Positions 18,371-26,473 of a stretch of DNA of 64,000 nucleotides are shown piece after piece. Numbering within the stretch: position 1 is the first letter of the stretch; each line of letters begins with the position of its first letter. The notes beneath the pieces are model-generated. The model did not search any database. It was not told where the DNA came from and saw nothing but the letters and a program-made list of their open reading frames with translations. Origin of the DNA: Nocardia donostiensis (lineage in GTDB: Bacteria > Actinomycetota > Actinomycetes > Mycobacteriales > Mycobacteriaceae); the NCBI RefSeq assembly GCF_002081715.1, contig NZ_MUKP01000010.1:62001-126000 (forward strand), in the 5' to 3' direction. Both the position numbers and the translations under genes were made by a program.

Positions 18371-18976
18371 TTACTTCGAGTAGAACTCGACGATCAGCTG
18401 TTCCTGCAGCGGAACATCGATCTGAGCACGCTCGGGCTCGGAGTGCACCAGGATCCGCAGCCGGCCCGGAATGACCTGCAGCCATCCGGGGACCGGGCGG
18501 TCGCCATGGGTCTCGCGCGCCACCTGGAACGGCAGCGTGTTCAGCGACTTCTCCTTGACATCGATGATGTCGTACTGGGTCACACGGAAGGAGGGGACAT
18601 TCACCTTCTTGTTGTTCACCAGGAAGTGGCCGTGGCTCACCAGCTGACGGGCCTGCCGCCGAGTGCGCGCCAGGCCGGCACGGTAGACGACGTTGTCGAG
18701 ACGCGTCTCGAGCAGACGGAGCAGGTTGTCACCGGTCTTGCCCTTGAGGCGGTTGGCCTCTTCGTAGTACCGGCGGAACTGCTTCTCCATGACGCCGTAG
18801 GAGAAGCGAGCCTTCTGCTTCTCCTGCAGCTGCAGCAGGTATTCGCTCTCCTTGATCCGCGCGCGGCCGTGCTGGCCGGGCGGGTAGGGGCGACGCTCGA
18901 AAGCCTGGTCACCGCCGACCAGGTCGACGCGCAGGCGACGCGACTTGCGGGTGATGGGTCCGGTGTAACGGGCCAT
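18371..18976 (-). CDS. rpsD: 30S ribosomal protein S4
   Basis: The 201-residue S4 starts 30S assembly by binding the 5' domain of 16S rRNA. It begins MARYTGPITRKSRRLRVDL, has the S4 RNA-binding motif RLDNVVYRAGLARTRRQARQ and ends LIVEFYSK. It has no N-terminal zinc cysteines, so it is the zinc-independent form usual in this group. Confidence 0.99.
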   Translation of the reverse strand: MARYTGPITRKSRRLRVDLVGGDQAFERRPYPPGQHGRARIKESEYLLQLQEKQKARFSYGVMEKQFRRYYEEANRLKGKTGDNLLRLLETRLDNVVYRAGLARTRRQARQLVSHGHFLVNNKKVNVPSFRVTQYDIIDVKEKSLNTLPFQVARETHGDRPVPGWLQVIPGRLRILVHSEPERAQIDVPLQEQLIVEFYSK

Positions 18977-18997
18977 TGTGCTCTACCTTCCTTCCCG

Positions 18998-19411
18998 CTA
19001 GACGCGACGCCGCTTGGGCGGACGGCAGCCGTTGTGCGGCTGCGGGGTGACATCGGAGATCGTGCCCACTTCCAGGCCCGCGGCCTGCAGTGAACGGATC
19101 GCGGTCTCGCGGCCCGAACCGGGGCCCTTGACGAACACGTCGACCTTCTTCACGCCGTTCTCCTGCGCCTTGCGGGCAGCGTTCTCGGCGGCGAGCTGTG
19201 CGGCGAACGGGGTCGACTTGCGCGAGCCCTTGAAGCCGACATGGCCGGACGACGCCCAGGAGATGACGTTGCCGGTCGGGTCGGTGATCGACACGATCGT
19301 GTTGTTGAACGTGCTCTTGATGTGCGCGTGGCCGTGGGGAACGTTCTTCTTTTCCCGGCGACGCGTTTTCTGGCTCTTCTTCGGACCGGAGGTCCTGGAC
19401 TTGGGAGGCAT
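18998..19411 (-). CDS. rpsK: 30S ribosomal protein S11
   Basis: The 137-residue S11 lies on the 30S platform at the mRNA exit. [19 protein letters not shown] and [20 protein letters not shown] are diagnostic. The C-terminus [12 protein letters not shown] is the normal basic tail. It lies 10 bases downstream of rpsM. Confidence 0.99.
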   Translation of the reverse strand: MPPKSRTSGPKKSQKTRRREKKNVPHGHAHIKSTFNNTIVSITDPTGNVISWASSGHVGFKGSRKSTPFAAQLAAENAARKAQENGVKKVDVFVKGPGSGRETAIRSLQAAGLEVGTISDVTPQPHNGCRPPKRRRV

Positions 19412-19421
19412 CGGTTATCCC

Positions 19422-19793
19422 CTACTTCTTCTTGCCTGCGACGGTGCGCTTGGGACCCTTACGGGTGCGCGCGTTGGTCTTGGTGCGCTGGCCACGCACG
19501 GGTAGCCCGCGGCGGTGCCGCAGGCCCTGGTAGCAGCCGATCTCGATCTTGCGGCGAATATCGGCCTGGACCTCGCGGCGCAGGTCACCTTCGACCTTGA
19601 ATTCCGAAGCCTCGATGTAGTCACGGAGCCTGGTCAGGTCGTCATCGCTGAGATCCTTGGACCGCAGGTCCGGGCTGACGCCGGTGGCGTCCAGGATCTC
19701 CTTGGAGCGGGTACGGCCGACGCCGTAGATGTAGGTCAGCGCGATCTCCATGCGCTTCTCGCGCGGGAGGTCGACGCCCATGAGACGTGCCAT
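19422..19793 (-). CDS. rpsM: 30S ribosomal protein S13
   Basis: The 123-residue S13 contacts tRNA and the 50S B1 bridges. It begins [20 protein letters not shown] and has [34 protein letters not shown] and a lysine-rich end ([11 protein letters not shown]). It opens the rpsM-rpsK-rpsD-rpoA-rplQ run. Confidence 0.99.
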   Translation of the reverse strand: MARLMGVDLPREKRMEIALTYIYGVGRTRSKEILDATGVSPDLRSKDLSDDDLTRLRDYIEASEFKVEGDLRREVQADIRRKIEIGCYQGLRHRRGLPVRGQRTKTNARTRKGPKRTVAGKKK

Positions 19794-20059
19794 GTGGCAG
19801 TTTCCTTAATCGTGGCGGAGGTCTGCTCCCTGTCCGTCCCCTCGTCTGGTGGGGCCCCGGCCTCCGTTCCGGGGGTGGGCACACACACCTTCGGCGTCGA
19901 AGCCGTACGGCATCGTTGCCGAAAACCTCGTTGCCGAAAAACCACAGTGTGCGGCTGGAGCTGGGAGTTCTTCTGTAGTTGCCAATCCGAACCGCGTTCG
20001 GTGCTTGGCTTGGTGACCGGGACTCACCCGACTGGTCGAGCCCGACTGGCCTGGGTAAC
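19794..20059. other. rpmJ-rpsM spacer with a tandem repeat
   Basis: This 266-base gap has no gene. TCGTTGCCGAAAA occurs twice head to tail (19913-19925 and 19928-19940). A short dyad, CCCCGG / CCGGGG, lies at 19855-19874. The gap is longer than the other spacers of this block and could hold an internal promoter for rpsM. Confidence 0.45.
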
Positions 20060-20173
20060 TCAGCCCTGACGCTGCTTGTGCCGCAGGTTGTCGCAGATCA
20101 CCATGACCCGGCCGTTACGCCGGATCACCTTGCACTTCTCGCAGATCTTCTTGACGCTCGGCTGAACCTTCAC
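20060..20173 (-). CDS. rpmJ: 50S ribosomal protein L36
   Basis: This 37-residue protein is read from a GTG at 20173 ([20 protein letters not shown]) to a TGA at 20060. The four zinc ligands of the C+ form are present: Cys11, Cys14, Cys27 and His32. It lies in its usual place between infA and rpsM. It is far below common length cut-offs and easily missed. Confidence 0.96.
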   Translation of the reverse strand: MKVQPSVKKICEKCKVIRRNGRVMVICDNLRHKQRQG

Positions 20174-20194
20174 GTCCGTCCAATCTTTGTTGTG

Positions 20195-20214
20195 GTTCGT
20201 ACCCGGGTACGAAC
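20195..20214. terminator. perfect 20-bp palindrome before rpmJ
   Basis: GTTCGTACCCGGGTACGAAC is a complete palindrome with no loop, 21 bases upstream of the rpmJ start. It could be an RNA hairpin with a tight tip or a site for a dimeric protein. Confidence 0.4.
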
Positions 20215-20222
20215 ACAGTTGT

Positions 20223-20244
20223 CCCCGGTCGGGTGCGACCGGGG
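20223..20244 (-). terminator. hairpin in infA-rpmJ spacer
   Basis: CCCCGGTCG pairs perfectly with CGACCGGGG (9 bp) around a 4-base loop. It is the middle of three adjacent inverted repeats between infA and rpmJ and is the best terminator candidate of the three by stem stability. Confidence 0.55.
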
Positions 20245-20254
20245 AAGTTTCGGT

Positions 20255-20275
20255 GAGTGAGCACTTGGCTCACTC
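20255..20275 (-). terminator. hairpin directly after infA
   Basis: GAGTGAGC pairs perfectly with GCTCACTC around loop ACTTG, beginning two bases beyond the infA stop. Confidence 0.5.
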
Positions 20276-20277
20276 GC

Positions 20278-20499
20278 TCACTTGTAGCGGTAAACGATAC
20301 GGCCGCGGGACAGGTCGTAGGGCGAAAGCTCGACGACCACGCGGTCCTCCGGAAGGATGCGGATGTAGTGCTGCCGCATCTTGCCGCTGATGTGCGCGAG
20401 AACCTTGTGCCCGTTCTCGAGCTCGATACGGAACATCGCATTCGGCAACGGCTCGATAACCCGACCCTCGACCTCGATGGCCCCGTCTTTCTTCGCCAT
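20278..20499 (-). CDS. infA: translation initiation factor IF-1
   Basis: The 73-residue IF-1 binds the ribosomal A site during initiation. The whole product is an S1/OB fold: [20 protein letters not shown], then [20 protein letters not shown] and [26 protein letters not shown] site precedes the ATG at 20499. It heads the ribosomal block after a long leader. Confidence 0.99.
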   Translation of the reverse strand: MAKKDGAIEVEGRVIEPLPNAMFRIELENGHKVLAHISGKMRQHYIRILPEDRVVVELSPYDLSRGRIVYRYK

Positions 20500-20842
20500 G
20501 TCCTCCGCGATCCCGGTTACACTCAACCTGGTTTGACTACCTGGGACTGCCCGAGTGAAACCTCTCAGAACTCCTGAGTACTCCTGAGAGCTCCTCAGCC
20601 TCCGAGGATTGAAACCTCCGAGACGACCCCCAAAAGCTCGGAGCCGAAATCCTGACCGGTAGCACGCGAACAGGCGGCGCCTGGATGCACCGCCGCTCAA
20701 GCTTACCGGCAGGTATCGGATGGGGCAAAAAGACCCCACTGCAACAGCCTGTTCGCCGCGTCACTCCCTGCCCCCCCTGAAGGGGCGGCACGGTCGCGTA
20801 AACTGATCATGCCCGAGGCCAAGCAGACCAGGAGGGGGACGT
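20500..20842. promoter_or_regulatory. divergent promoter region and structured infA leader
   Basis: This 343-base gene-free stretch separates infA from the divergent EspI-like gene. On the infA side, near-identical 10-base units (ACTCCTGAGT, ACTCCTGAGA, then a weaker GCTCCTCAGC) lie at 20570-20599, and CTCTCAG (20562-20568) can pair with CTGAGAG (20584-20590). Read on the infA strand the units give CTCAGGAG, resembling repeated Shine-Dalgarno cores. A structured leader or decoy role is possible. No clear -35/-10 pair could be fixed by eye. Confidence 0.4.
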
Positions 20843-23800
20843 GTGAGCCGTAACAACGACGGCCTCCCCATGCTGCCACCATGGTTGTCCGAGAGTGACG
20901 TCACCCAGACCGGCCAGGTCCACGTCGGTTACGAAGCTCCGGTACAGAACCTTCCCCACGAAGAACTCATCGAGGAAACTCCCGCAGCTCCCGCAGCCAA
21001 GAAGGGCCTTTTCAAACGGCGTGGCGCCGAAAACGACCGCCCCGACCCCGGCTCTCGCCAGGAGAAGCGCCGCAAGGGCCGACGCCGTGACAAGGGCGAC
21101 AAGGGCAACGAACTGTCCCTGCAGGATCGCGTCGGCGAACTGCTGCCGAACCAGCACCAGAGCGGTCGCGCGCGTCCCGACGATCATTGGGGTGCGCCGC
21201 GGCCCGAAACCCCTGATGCGGCGCAGCAGTACCCGGGCGGCCCGACCCCCGACGGGAGGCTCGGTCAGGGCGGTCGATGGCAATCCGGCCCCGCGGAAAC
21301 GCTTCCGCCAGCTCCGCCCCAGCAGGCGCACCCGCCGGTCGCGCCCGACCAGTTCCAGCACGATCCGTATCAGAGCGGTGCGGGCGGAGGTGGGCCACGA
21401 GGCGGCTTCCAGGCACCGGCCCCAACCTCCGGACCGCAGCACAGCGGCGAACACGCGCTGCCGGACCTGCCGATACGGCAGCCGAGCCAACCGGCCGACG
21501 GTTTCCGTCCGCTCGGCGCGCGACGCTCCACCGAGCCGGAACCGCCACAGGAAGCAGCGTCCCGCTTCGCTCAGCGCCCCGACCTCCCGCCACCACCGCC
21601 GCTGCCCGACCAGCCTCCGACCAGCCAGGCCGCGAACCAAGGCCAGGTCACGAGCGATCCCGCGCTCCAGGGCGAGCACACCGGACCTCCCACCGCGCAC
21701 GGCGACCATGTCGCACCCGCGGGCCAGACCCAGGGCTGGTCGGCGTCCTCCCAGGGTGGCCACGCGGAAGCGTCGGGGCTCCAAGGCAGGCCCGCGGTAG
21801 GCGGCCCGGCGGCCACGAGCGAACACTCGGAGCAGGGCATGCGCCCGCCGAGCACACCGGCCACCGACGGCGACCACGGTGTTGGCGTAACCGGCCCGGC
21901 GTCGATACCGCAACAATCGGCGTCCCATGAGGACGGCCCCCGCGGGCAGAGCGACACGGCCCCGGCGACACCACCCGAGCCCGCTCCGGCGCACGGATCG
22001 GACGCACCGCCGCCCTGGCTCACGGCCCCGGATGGCTCCGCAGCCGAGGGGCAGGCGATATCCGAGAGCGGAACGGCGCGAACGGAGACCGACAACGCAT
22101 CGGCGGCCCCCGCCCAACCCGTGGTGCAACAGCCGCTGCAGCGGCTGCCCGATCTTCCGCTGCCGCAGGAGTCGGCCGCGCTTCCGGATCCGGAGGACAA
22201 CACAACAGCTGACGCTGCGGGTACCGAATCACCCGCGAACCAGGTCGGCGCAGCGACCCCCGCCCCCGGACCGGACAGCCCGTCCGCGCGTACAGACGAG
22301 ACCGATTCGGGTGTCGTCCACGATGAAACGAGCACACCCCCGGTTCGCACACCGCTTGCTGATCAGCAAGCGGCCGCGCCGGCAGTGAACCCGCCGGTGC
22401 CGCCGCGTGATTCCACTACTGCGGCAGCACCGGAACAGCACGCCCAGCAGATTCCCCCCGTGGCGCCCGGCCCAGCCCCGGCTCCCTCGGATAACGACCG
22501 TGGGTGGACTCCACCGCCGATACCGGCCCCGCCACAACAGCCGGGCCCATCCCAACAGCCGAGCACGCCCCAACCACAGGGCTCAGTCCAGCCGAGCCCG
22601 ACTCACCAGGGACCGTCGCAACCCCAGCAGGGCACAACACAGCCGCGGCCGTTCCCGCAGCAGGGCTCGGCCCAGCCGAACCTCGCTCAGCATCACAGCT
22701 CGCCTCAGCACCCGGTCGCACCGCAGCAGCAGGGCCGACCCCAGGAGCAGATTCCGCAGGCATCCACCCCCGGCCCGGACGGCACGCCTGCTCCGATCGG
22801 TCGGCCGATCAGCAGCGACGACTGGGTCGGCGTCCCACGGGCAGGTAGCGATCCTGGTCCGGGTACCGGCGGGGAGCGGTGGGGCGGTCCGCCGCACTCC
22901 GGTGACCATCGGGTCGCGCCCATGCCACCGGGACAGCCCCCCGGCCAGGGGCAGCAGTTCCCGGCTCGAGCTCCGGAAAGCGGCGTGCCGCAGGCCGCGC
23001 AGTGGGGTATGCCCGGCGACCAGCGTTCCGCGCCGGACCAGCGCGCGGTGTCGCAGCATCAGGGCACGCAGCAGCCGAATACGGCACCGCCGGTCCAGCA
23101 GTGGAACAGCAGTGCGCCCGCCCAGCAACAGCAGTGGCAAGGCCAGGCCGGCCAGCAGGGCTACGGACCCGATCGAACCGCGCAGGGGCACGCGGGGCCA
23201 GGTGGTCAGGCGGGGCAGGGTCAGCAATCGTCCCCGGTCGGCGGCCAATGGCAGACCCCAGGACCACACGGACAAGCGGGACCGCCTTCGGCATGGGGCG
23301 GGCCGCCCTCGCTGGACAATGTTCCCCTGCGGCGGGCGAAGAAGGCGCCGAATTCGGGGTGGCGCAAGGCGGTGCATCATGCATCCCGCGGCGCCATCAA
23401 CCCTGGGCTTTCCGCCGAGGAGCGTCGCCTGCAGGAACTGGTGGCGCGCATCAGGCAGCCGGTTCGTGGCGACTACCGCATAGCGGTGCTGTCGTTGAAG
23501 GGCGGTGTCGGCAAGACCACCACCACCATGGGTCTCGGTTCGACCTTCGCGTCGATCCGCGGTGACCGGGTGATCGCTGTGGACGCCAACCCCGACTTCG
23601 GCACCCTGTCGCAGCGGGTGCCGTTGCAGACCAGGTCCACTGTGCGCGATCTGCTGCTCGATCCGGCGATCCAGCGTTACTCGGATGTGCGCAGGCATAC
23701 CTCGCAATCGGGAAGCAGGCTGGAGGTGCTTGCCAGCGAACGCGACCCGGCGGCATCGGAAGCGTTCAGCGAAGAGGAGTACCGCTCGGTCGCGCGTATT

Positions 23801-24229
23801 CTGCAGCGGTTCTACAACATCATCCTCACCGACTGCGGTACCGGCCTGATGCATTCGGCGATGGCGGGTGTGCTCGATCTGGCACATTCGCTGGTGCTGA
23901 TCTCCTCCCCCGCGATCGATGGCGCGCGCAGTGCCGCGGCCACCCTGGACTGGTTGTCGCTACACGGCCACGACCATCTGGTGCGCAATGCCGTGGTGGT
24001 GATCAATTCCCCGCGTGCAGGCTCGCCGAATGTCGGTATCCAGCAGTTACGTGAGTACTTCTTGACGCGTTGCCGGGCGGTACACATCATCCCATTCGAC
24101 CCGCATATGTCTGAGGGGGCGGAAATCGACCTCGCCCGCTTGCAGAAGCAGACCAAACGGGCATATGTGGAACTCGCGGCGACGGTGGCCGACGATTTCG
24201 CCACTGATCACCGGCGCTACCAGGGTTGA
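20843..24229 (+). CDS. EspI-like ESX-associated MinD/ParA ATPase with Pro/Gln-rich arm
   Basis: The 1128-residue protein starts at a GTG with AGGAGG upstream. Residues ~1-850 are low-complexity and rich in Pro, Gln, Ala and Gly, with a basic patch near residues 53-90. The C-terminal ~260 residues are a ParA/MinD-type ATPase with a deviant Walker A, KGGVGKTTTT, near residue 886 and VIAVDANPDFGTL after it. This plan (disordered Pro-rich arm plus ATPase) is that of EspI (Rv3876) of ESX-1, thought to tune secretion in response to ATP. It stands between the two ESX loci and is not in an operon with either. The arm has no recognised domain. Confidence 0.85.
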   Translation: MSRNNDGLPMLPPWLSESDVTQTGQVHVGYEAPVQNLPHEELIEETPAAPAAKKGLFKRRGAENDRPDPGSRQEKRRKGRRRDKGDKGNELSLQDRVGELLPNQHQSGRARPDDHWGAPRPETPDAAQQYPGGPTPDGRLGQGGRWQSGPAETLPPAPPQQAHPPVAPDQFQHDPYQSGAGGGGPRGGFQAPAPTSGPQHSGEHALPDLPIRQPSQPADGFRPLGARRSTEPEPPQEAASRFAQRPDLPPPPPLPDQPPTSQAANQGQVTSDPALQGEHTGPPTAHGDHVAPAGQTQGWSASSQGGHAEASGLQGRPAVGGPAATSEHSEQGMRPPSTPATDGDHGVGVTGPASIPQQSASHEDGPRGQSDTAPATPPEPAPAHGSDAPPPWLTAPDGSAAEGQAISESGTARTETDNASAAPAQPVVQQPLQRLPDLPLPQESAALPDPEDNTTADAAGTESPANQVGAATPAPGPDSPSARTDETDSGVVHDETSTPPVRTPLADQQAAAPAVNPPVPPRDSTTAAAPEQHAQQIPPVAPGPAPAPSDNDRGWTPPPIPAPPQQPGPSQQPSTPQPQGSVQPSPTHQGPSQPQQGTTQPRPFPQQGSAQPNLAQHHSSPQHPVAPQQQGRPQEQIPQASTPGPDGTPAPIGRPISSDDWVGVPRAGSDPGPGTGGERWGGPPHSGDHRVAPMPPGQPPGQGQQFPARAPESGVPQAAQWGMPGDQRSAPDQRAVSQHQGTQQPNTAPPVQQWNSSAPAQQQQWQGQAGQQGYGPDRTAQGHAGPGGQAGQGQQSSPVGGQWQTPGPHGQAGPPSAWGGPPSLDNVPLRRAKKAPNSGWRKAVHHASRGAINPGLSAEERRLQELVARIRQPVRGDYRIAVLSLKGGVGKTTTTMGLGSTFASIRGDRVIAVDANPDFGTLSQRVPLQTRSTVRDLLLDPAIQRYSDVRRHTSQSGSRLEVLASERDPAASEAFSEEEYRSVARILQRFYNIILTDCGTGLMHSAMAGVLDLAHSLVLISSPAIDGARSAAATLDWLSLHGHDHLVRNAVVVINSPRAGSPNVGIQQLREYFLTRCRAVHIIPFDPHMSEGAEIDLARLQKQTKRAYVELAATVADDFATDHRRYQG

Positions 24230-24259
24230 GGTCCGAGCTCGGTTCGCCTCGGCATCCGA

Positions 24260-24297
24260 AAGACCGGCCCCCGCCAGGATCAGCGGGGACCGGTCTT
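24260..24297 (+). terminator. strong hairpin after the EspI-like gene
   Basis: AAGACCGGCCCCCGC pairs with GCGGGGACCGGTCTT (15 bp, one mismatch) around an 8-base loop, 30 bases after the stop. It lies between convergent genes and may serve both. Confidence 0.75.
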
Positions 24298-24319
24298 CGT
24301 CAGCAGCACTGCAATGCGC

Positions 24320-24895
24320 TCACCATTCGGGAAGACGCCGCCTGCCTGCGAGCACGTCGCGAACCAGATCGTCGTAGGCGTCGGTCAATTCGGCCAGATG
24401 ATGCCAGGCGCCGTGTAGGAGTTCGTCATCGGCGTCCAGAGTCATCAATGCGTGATGAGCGCGCACCGATGCCTCCGCCAAGCGGTCGATGACCGCGCCG
24501 ATGGTTTCGGTGTGCAACGTGGCGCCGAGCCGGTGCTGCGGTACGTTGCGCACCACCCAGTCGTCGATCGCCATCACCAATTCCATTCGGCGGCGCTCGA
24601 TTTCGATCAGCCGGGCGGGATCGGTAACGATCGATCCGCCGCGGCCGACGAGCCGCCGCTCGTGTAGCACCGCTAGGTCGCGTGCATACCAGAGCAGTTG
24701 GCCGCCGATGACTCGATGGCCTCTGCACGCTCTGACCAGTAGATCTGAGTTCGGTAACGGACCGGGAAATCCGGCTTCCGTTACCGGTTCGACACCCCCC
24801 TGGGCGCCGGGAATAGCCATTACGACTGTTGTATCCGAACCTGCCACGGTTGCCTCGCCGTCAGTAGCCGCACAACACCGGATCAGTACGTTCAT
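24320..24895 (-). CDS. DUF4254 family protein
   Basis: The 191-residue, mostly helical protein matches the DUF4254 pattern: a Leu-rich start to the domain, LAVLHERRL, a basic ERRRMELVMAIDDWV helix, LGATLHTETIGAVIDRLAEA and a C-terminal LAGRRRLPEW. Function is unknown for the family. GGAGG lies upstream of the ATG at 24895. It is divergent from the GntR regulator gene, so it may be a target of that regulator. Confidence 0.75.
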   Translation of the reverse strand: MNVLIRCCAATDGEATVAGSDTTVVMAIPGAQGGVEPVTEAGFPGPLPNSDLLVRACRGHRVIGGQLLWYARDLAVLHERRLVGRGGSIVTDPARLIEIERRRMELVMAIDDWVVRNVPQHRLGATLHTETIGAVIDRLAEASVRAHHALMTLDADDELLHGAWHHLAELTDAYDDLVRDVLAGRRRLPEW

Positions 24896-24953
24896 TACAA
24901 TAAACCTCCGAAGACACCTGTCAAGCGTTATCGGACCGAAGAAAGCCGAAACG

Positions 24954-24969
24954 GGTACACTTCAGTACC
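24954..24969. promoter_or_regulatory. candidate GntR operator
   Basis: GGTAC-acttca-GTACC is a 16-base inverted repeat in the 96-base gap between the DUF4254 and GntR genes. GntR/HutC proteins bind GT...AC dyads of about this size, so it could control both divergent genes. Confidence 0.4.
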
Positions 24970-24991
24970 TGCAGACCAACCGAGGAGCAAG

Positions 24992-25801
24992 ATGGCGGAC
25001 GGTCCGACGTATCTCCGGATCGCAGACCTCCTCCGCGAGGAGATCCGCGCAGGCAGATGGAAGCCGGGGGATCGACTGCCCAGCCATGCCGAACTGGCCG
25101 AGCAGATGCAGGTCTCCATCACCACCGCTCGCAATGCGATTCAAGTGCTCGTCACCGAAAATCTGGTCTATACAGCTACTTCCCGGGGAACGCTGGTCCG
25201 AAACCAGGAAGTGCTGGAATCGGTGGTCACCGACCATATCCGGCCCAACCGCCCGCGTGCCGCGCACGACATCTTCGAAGAGATCGCCCGCGCCGCCGAC
25301 AGGGAGCCGTCCAAGGAGTTCAGCGCCCGGATGGAACCGGCCGACCCACAGGTGGCGCAGTGGCTCGACATCCCGGTTGATTCGTGGGTATTGGCCCGGA
25401 CCGTGGTGCAATATCTCGACAATGAGCCCTGGTCGTGGGAGGTGAGCTTCTATCCGCGGGATCTGGCCGAGGCCACCGGGATCGACTCGCCGCACGATAT
25501 CGCCGAAGGAACCACCCGCAGGCTAGCCGATCGCGGTCACGGCGAAACCGCGCACCGCGATACCGTCGTCGCCCGCCCCGCCTCCGCCGAAGAAGCCGCG
25601 GTACTCGGGGTAGCGACCGGCACCGTACTGCTCGACCATCTGCGCATCGGCGCCAACCACAACCGCGTCACCCGCGCCACCAGGCATCGCTCCATCGCCG
25701 CCAGCAATCGGCTGGCATACGAACTGGGCGACGAGGAGGGCACCGCGGTGATCCGGCGGGTCCTCGGTGGCGCCTATCGTCCGGGTATCGCGCGCCCATG
25801 A
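24992..25801 (+). CDS. GntR-family (HutC type) transcriptional regulator
   Basis: The 269-residue regulator has an N-terminal winged helix (TYLRIADLLREEIRAGRW, GDRLPSHAELAEQMQVS, ALVTENLV-like recognition region) at residues 5-70 and a UTRA ligand-binding domain at about 90-260. GAGGAG lies upstream of the ATG. Its effector ligand is unknown. The stop overlaps the start of the acetyltransferase gene as ATGA, so the two are co-translated and likely act on the same compound or pathway. Confidence 0.9.
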   Translation: MADGPTYLRIADLLREEIRAGRWKPGDRLPSHAELAEQMQVSITTARNAIQVLVTENLVYTATSRGTLVRNQEVLESVVTDHIRPNRPRAAHDIFEEIARAADREPSKEFSARMEPADPQVAQWLDIPVDSWVLARTVVQYLDNEPWSWEVSFYPRDLAEATGIDSPHDIAEGTTRRLADRGHGETAHRDTVVARPASAEEAAVLGVATGTVLLDHLRIGANHNRVTRATRHRSIAASNRLAYELGDEEGTAVIRRVLGGAYRPGIARP

Positions 25802-26385
25802 CGGTGGTCATCCGTCCAGCGCTACTCGGCGACCTCGCCCTGATCTGTCATCTGCGCATCCAGCGCACGGCGTGGTTGTCGGCGCGCGGCTCGGATCAGT
25901 GGACCGTCAAGGGCCGCGGACTACCCATCGAACAGTTCGCCCAAGCCGTGGGCCAGTCCCTCGACCGCCGCGAAACCTGGATCGCGGAGGTGCACGGCAG
26001 GCCTGCGGGCACGATCACGGTGAACCACCGTGCTGATCAAGGCCTTTGGACGCTCGACGAGCTCGACGACGCGGTGATCGTCCATTTCATGATCGTCGAC
26101 CTGCGGTTCGCCGGACTCGATATCGGTGGCCGCCTACTGCGCCACGCCGCGACACTCGCCCGAGAGCGGAACCGAAACTGGGTACGGCTGGACGCCTGGA
26201 CCACCAACAGCGAGCTGCACGCCTACTACCGGCGGGCTGGCTTCCAACTCGTCAGGATTGCGGGCCCGGCCCACCACGGACCTTCCCGCGCACTGTTCGA
26301 ACGCCGAGCCGACAGTTGGCCGCCGTTACCGCATCGGCGAAGGCTGTCGCCGCCACGAATCGCTTACTCGCCCGTCGTCGGGTAG
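25798..26385 (+). CDS. GNAT-family N-acetyltransferase
   Basis: The 195-residue protein has the GNAT fold: an N-terminal VVIRPALLGDLALICHLR strand-helix, the central strand VIVHFMIVDLRFAG, an acetyl-CoA loop near LDIGGRLL (a variant of R/Q-x-x-G-x-G/A) and the late NSELHAYYRRAGFQLVR motif. It would move an acetyl group from acetyl-CoA to an amine, the substrate unknown. The C-terminus is rich in Arg and Pro. It is coupled to the GntR gene by a 4-base overlap. Confidence 0.85.
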   Translation: MTVVIRPALLGDLALICHLRIQRTAWLSARGSDQWTVKGRGLPIEQFAQAVGQSLDRRETWIAEVHGRPAGTITVNHRADQGLWTLDELDDAVIVHFMIVDLRFAGLDIGGRLLRHAATLARERNRNWVRLDAWTTNSELHAYYRRAGFQLVRIAGPAHHGPSRALFERRADSWPPLPHRRRLSPPRIAYSPVVG

Positions 26386-26473
26386 CCGCGCCTACCGTCC
26401 TTCCGCCGCCAGAGACGAGCCACTCGTTACGTCCGGACCACCCGCCACGTCAGAGCGATGTTCACATTGCTCG

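Noticed and set aside
22583..23887. Minus-strand frame of 434 codons opposite the EspI-like gene
   Set aside because: It mirrors the Pro/Gln-rich arm and ATPase. The sense frame has a proper GTG with AGGAGG and a P-loop.
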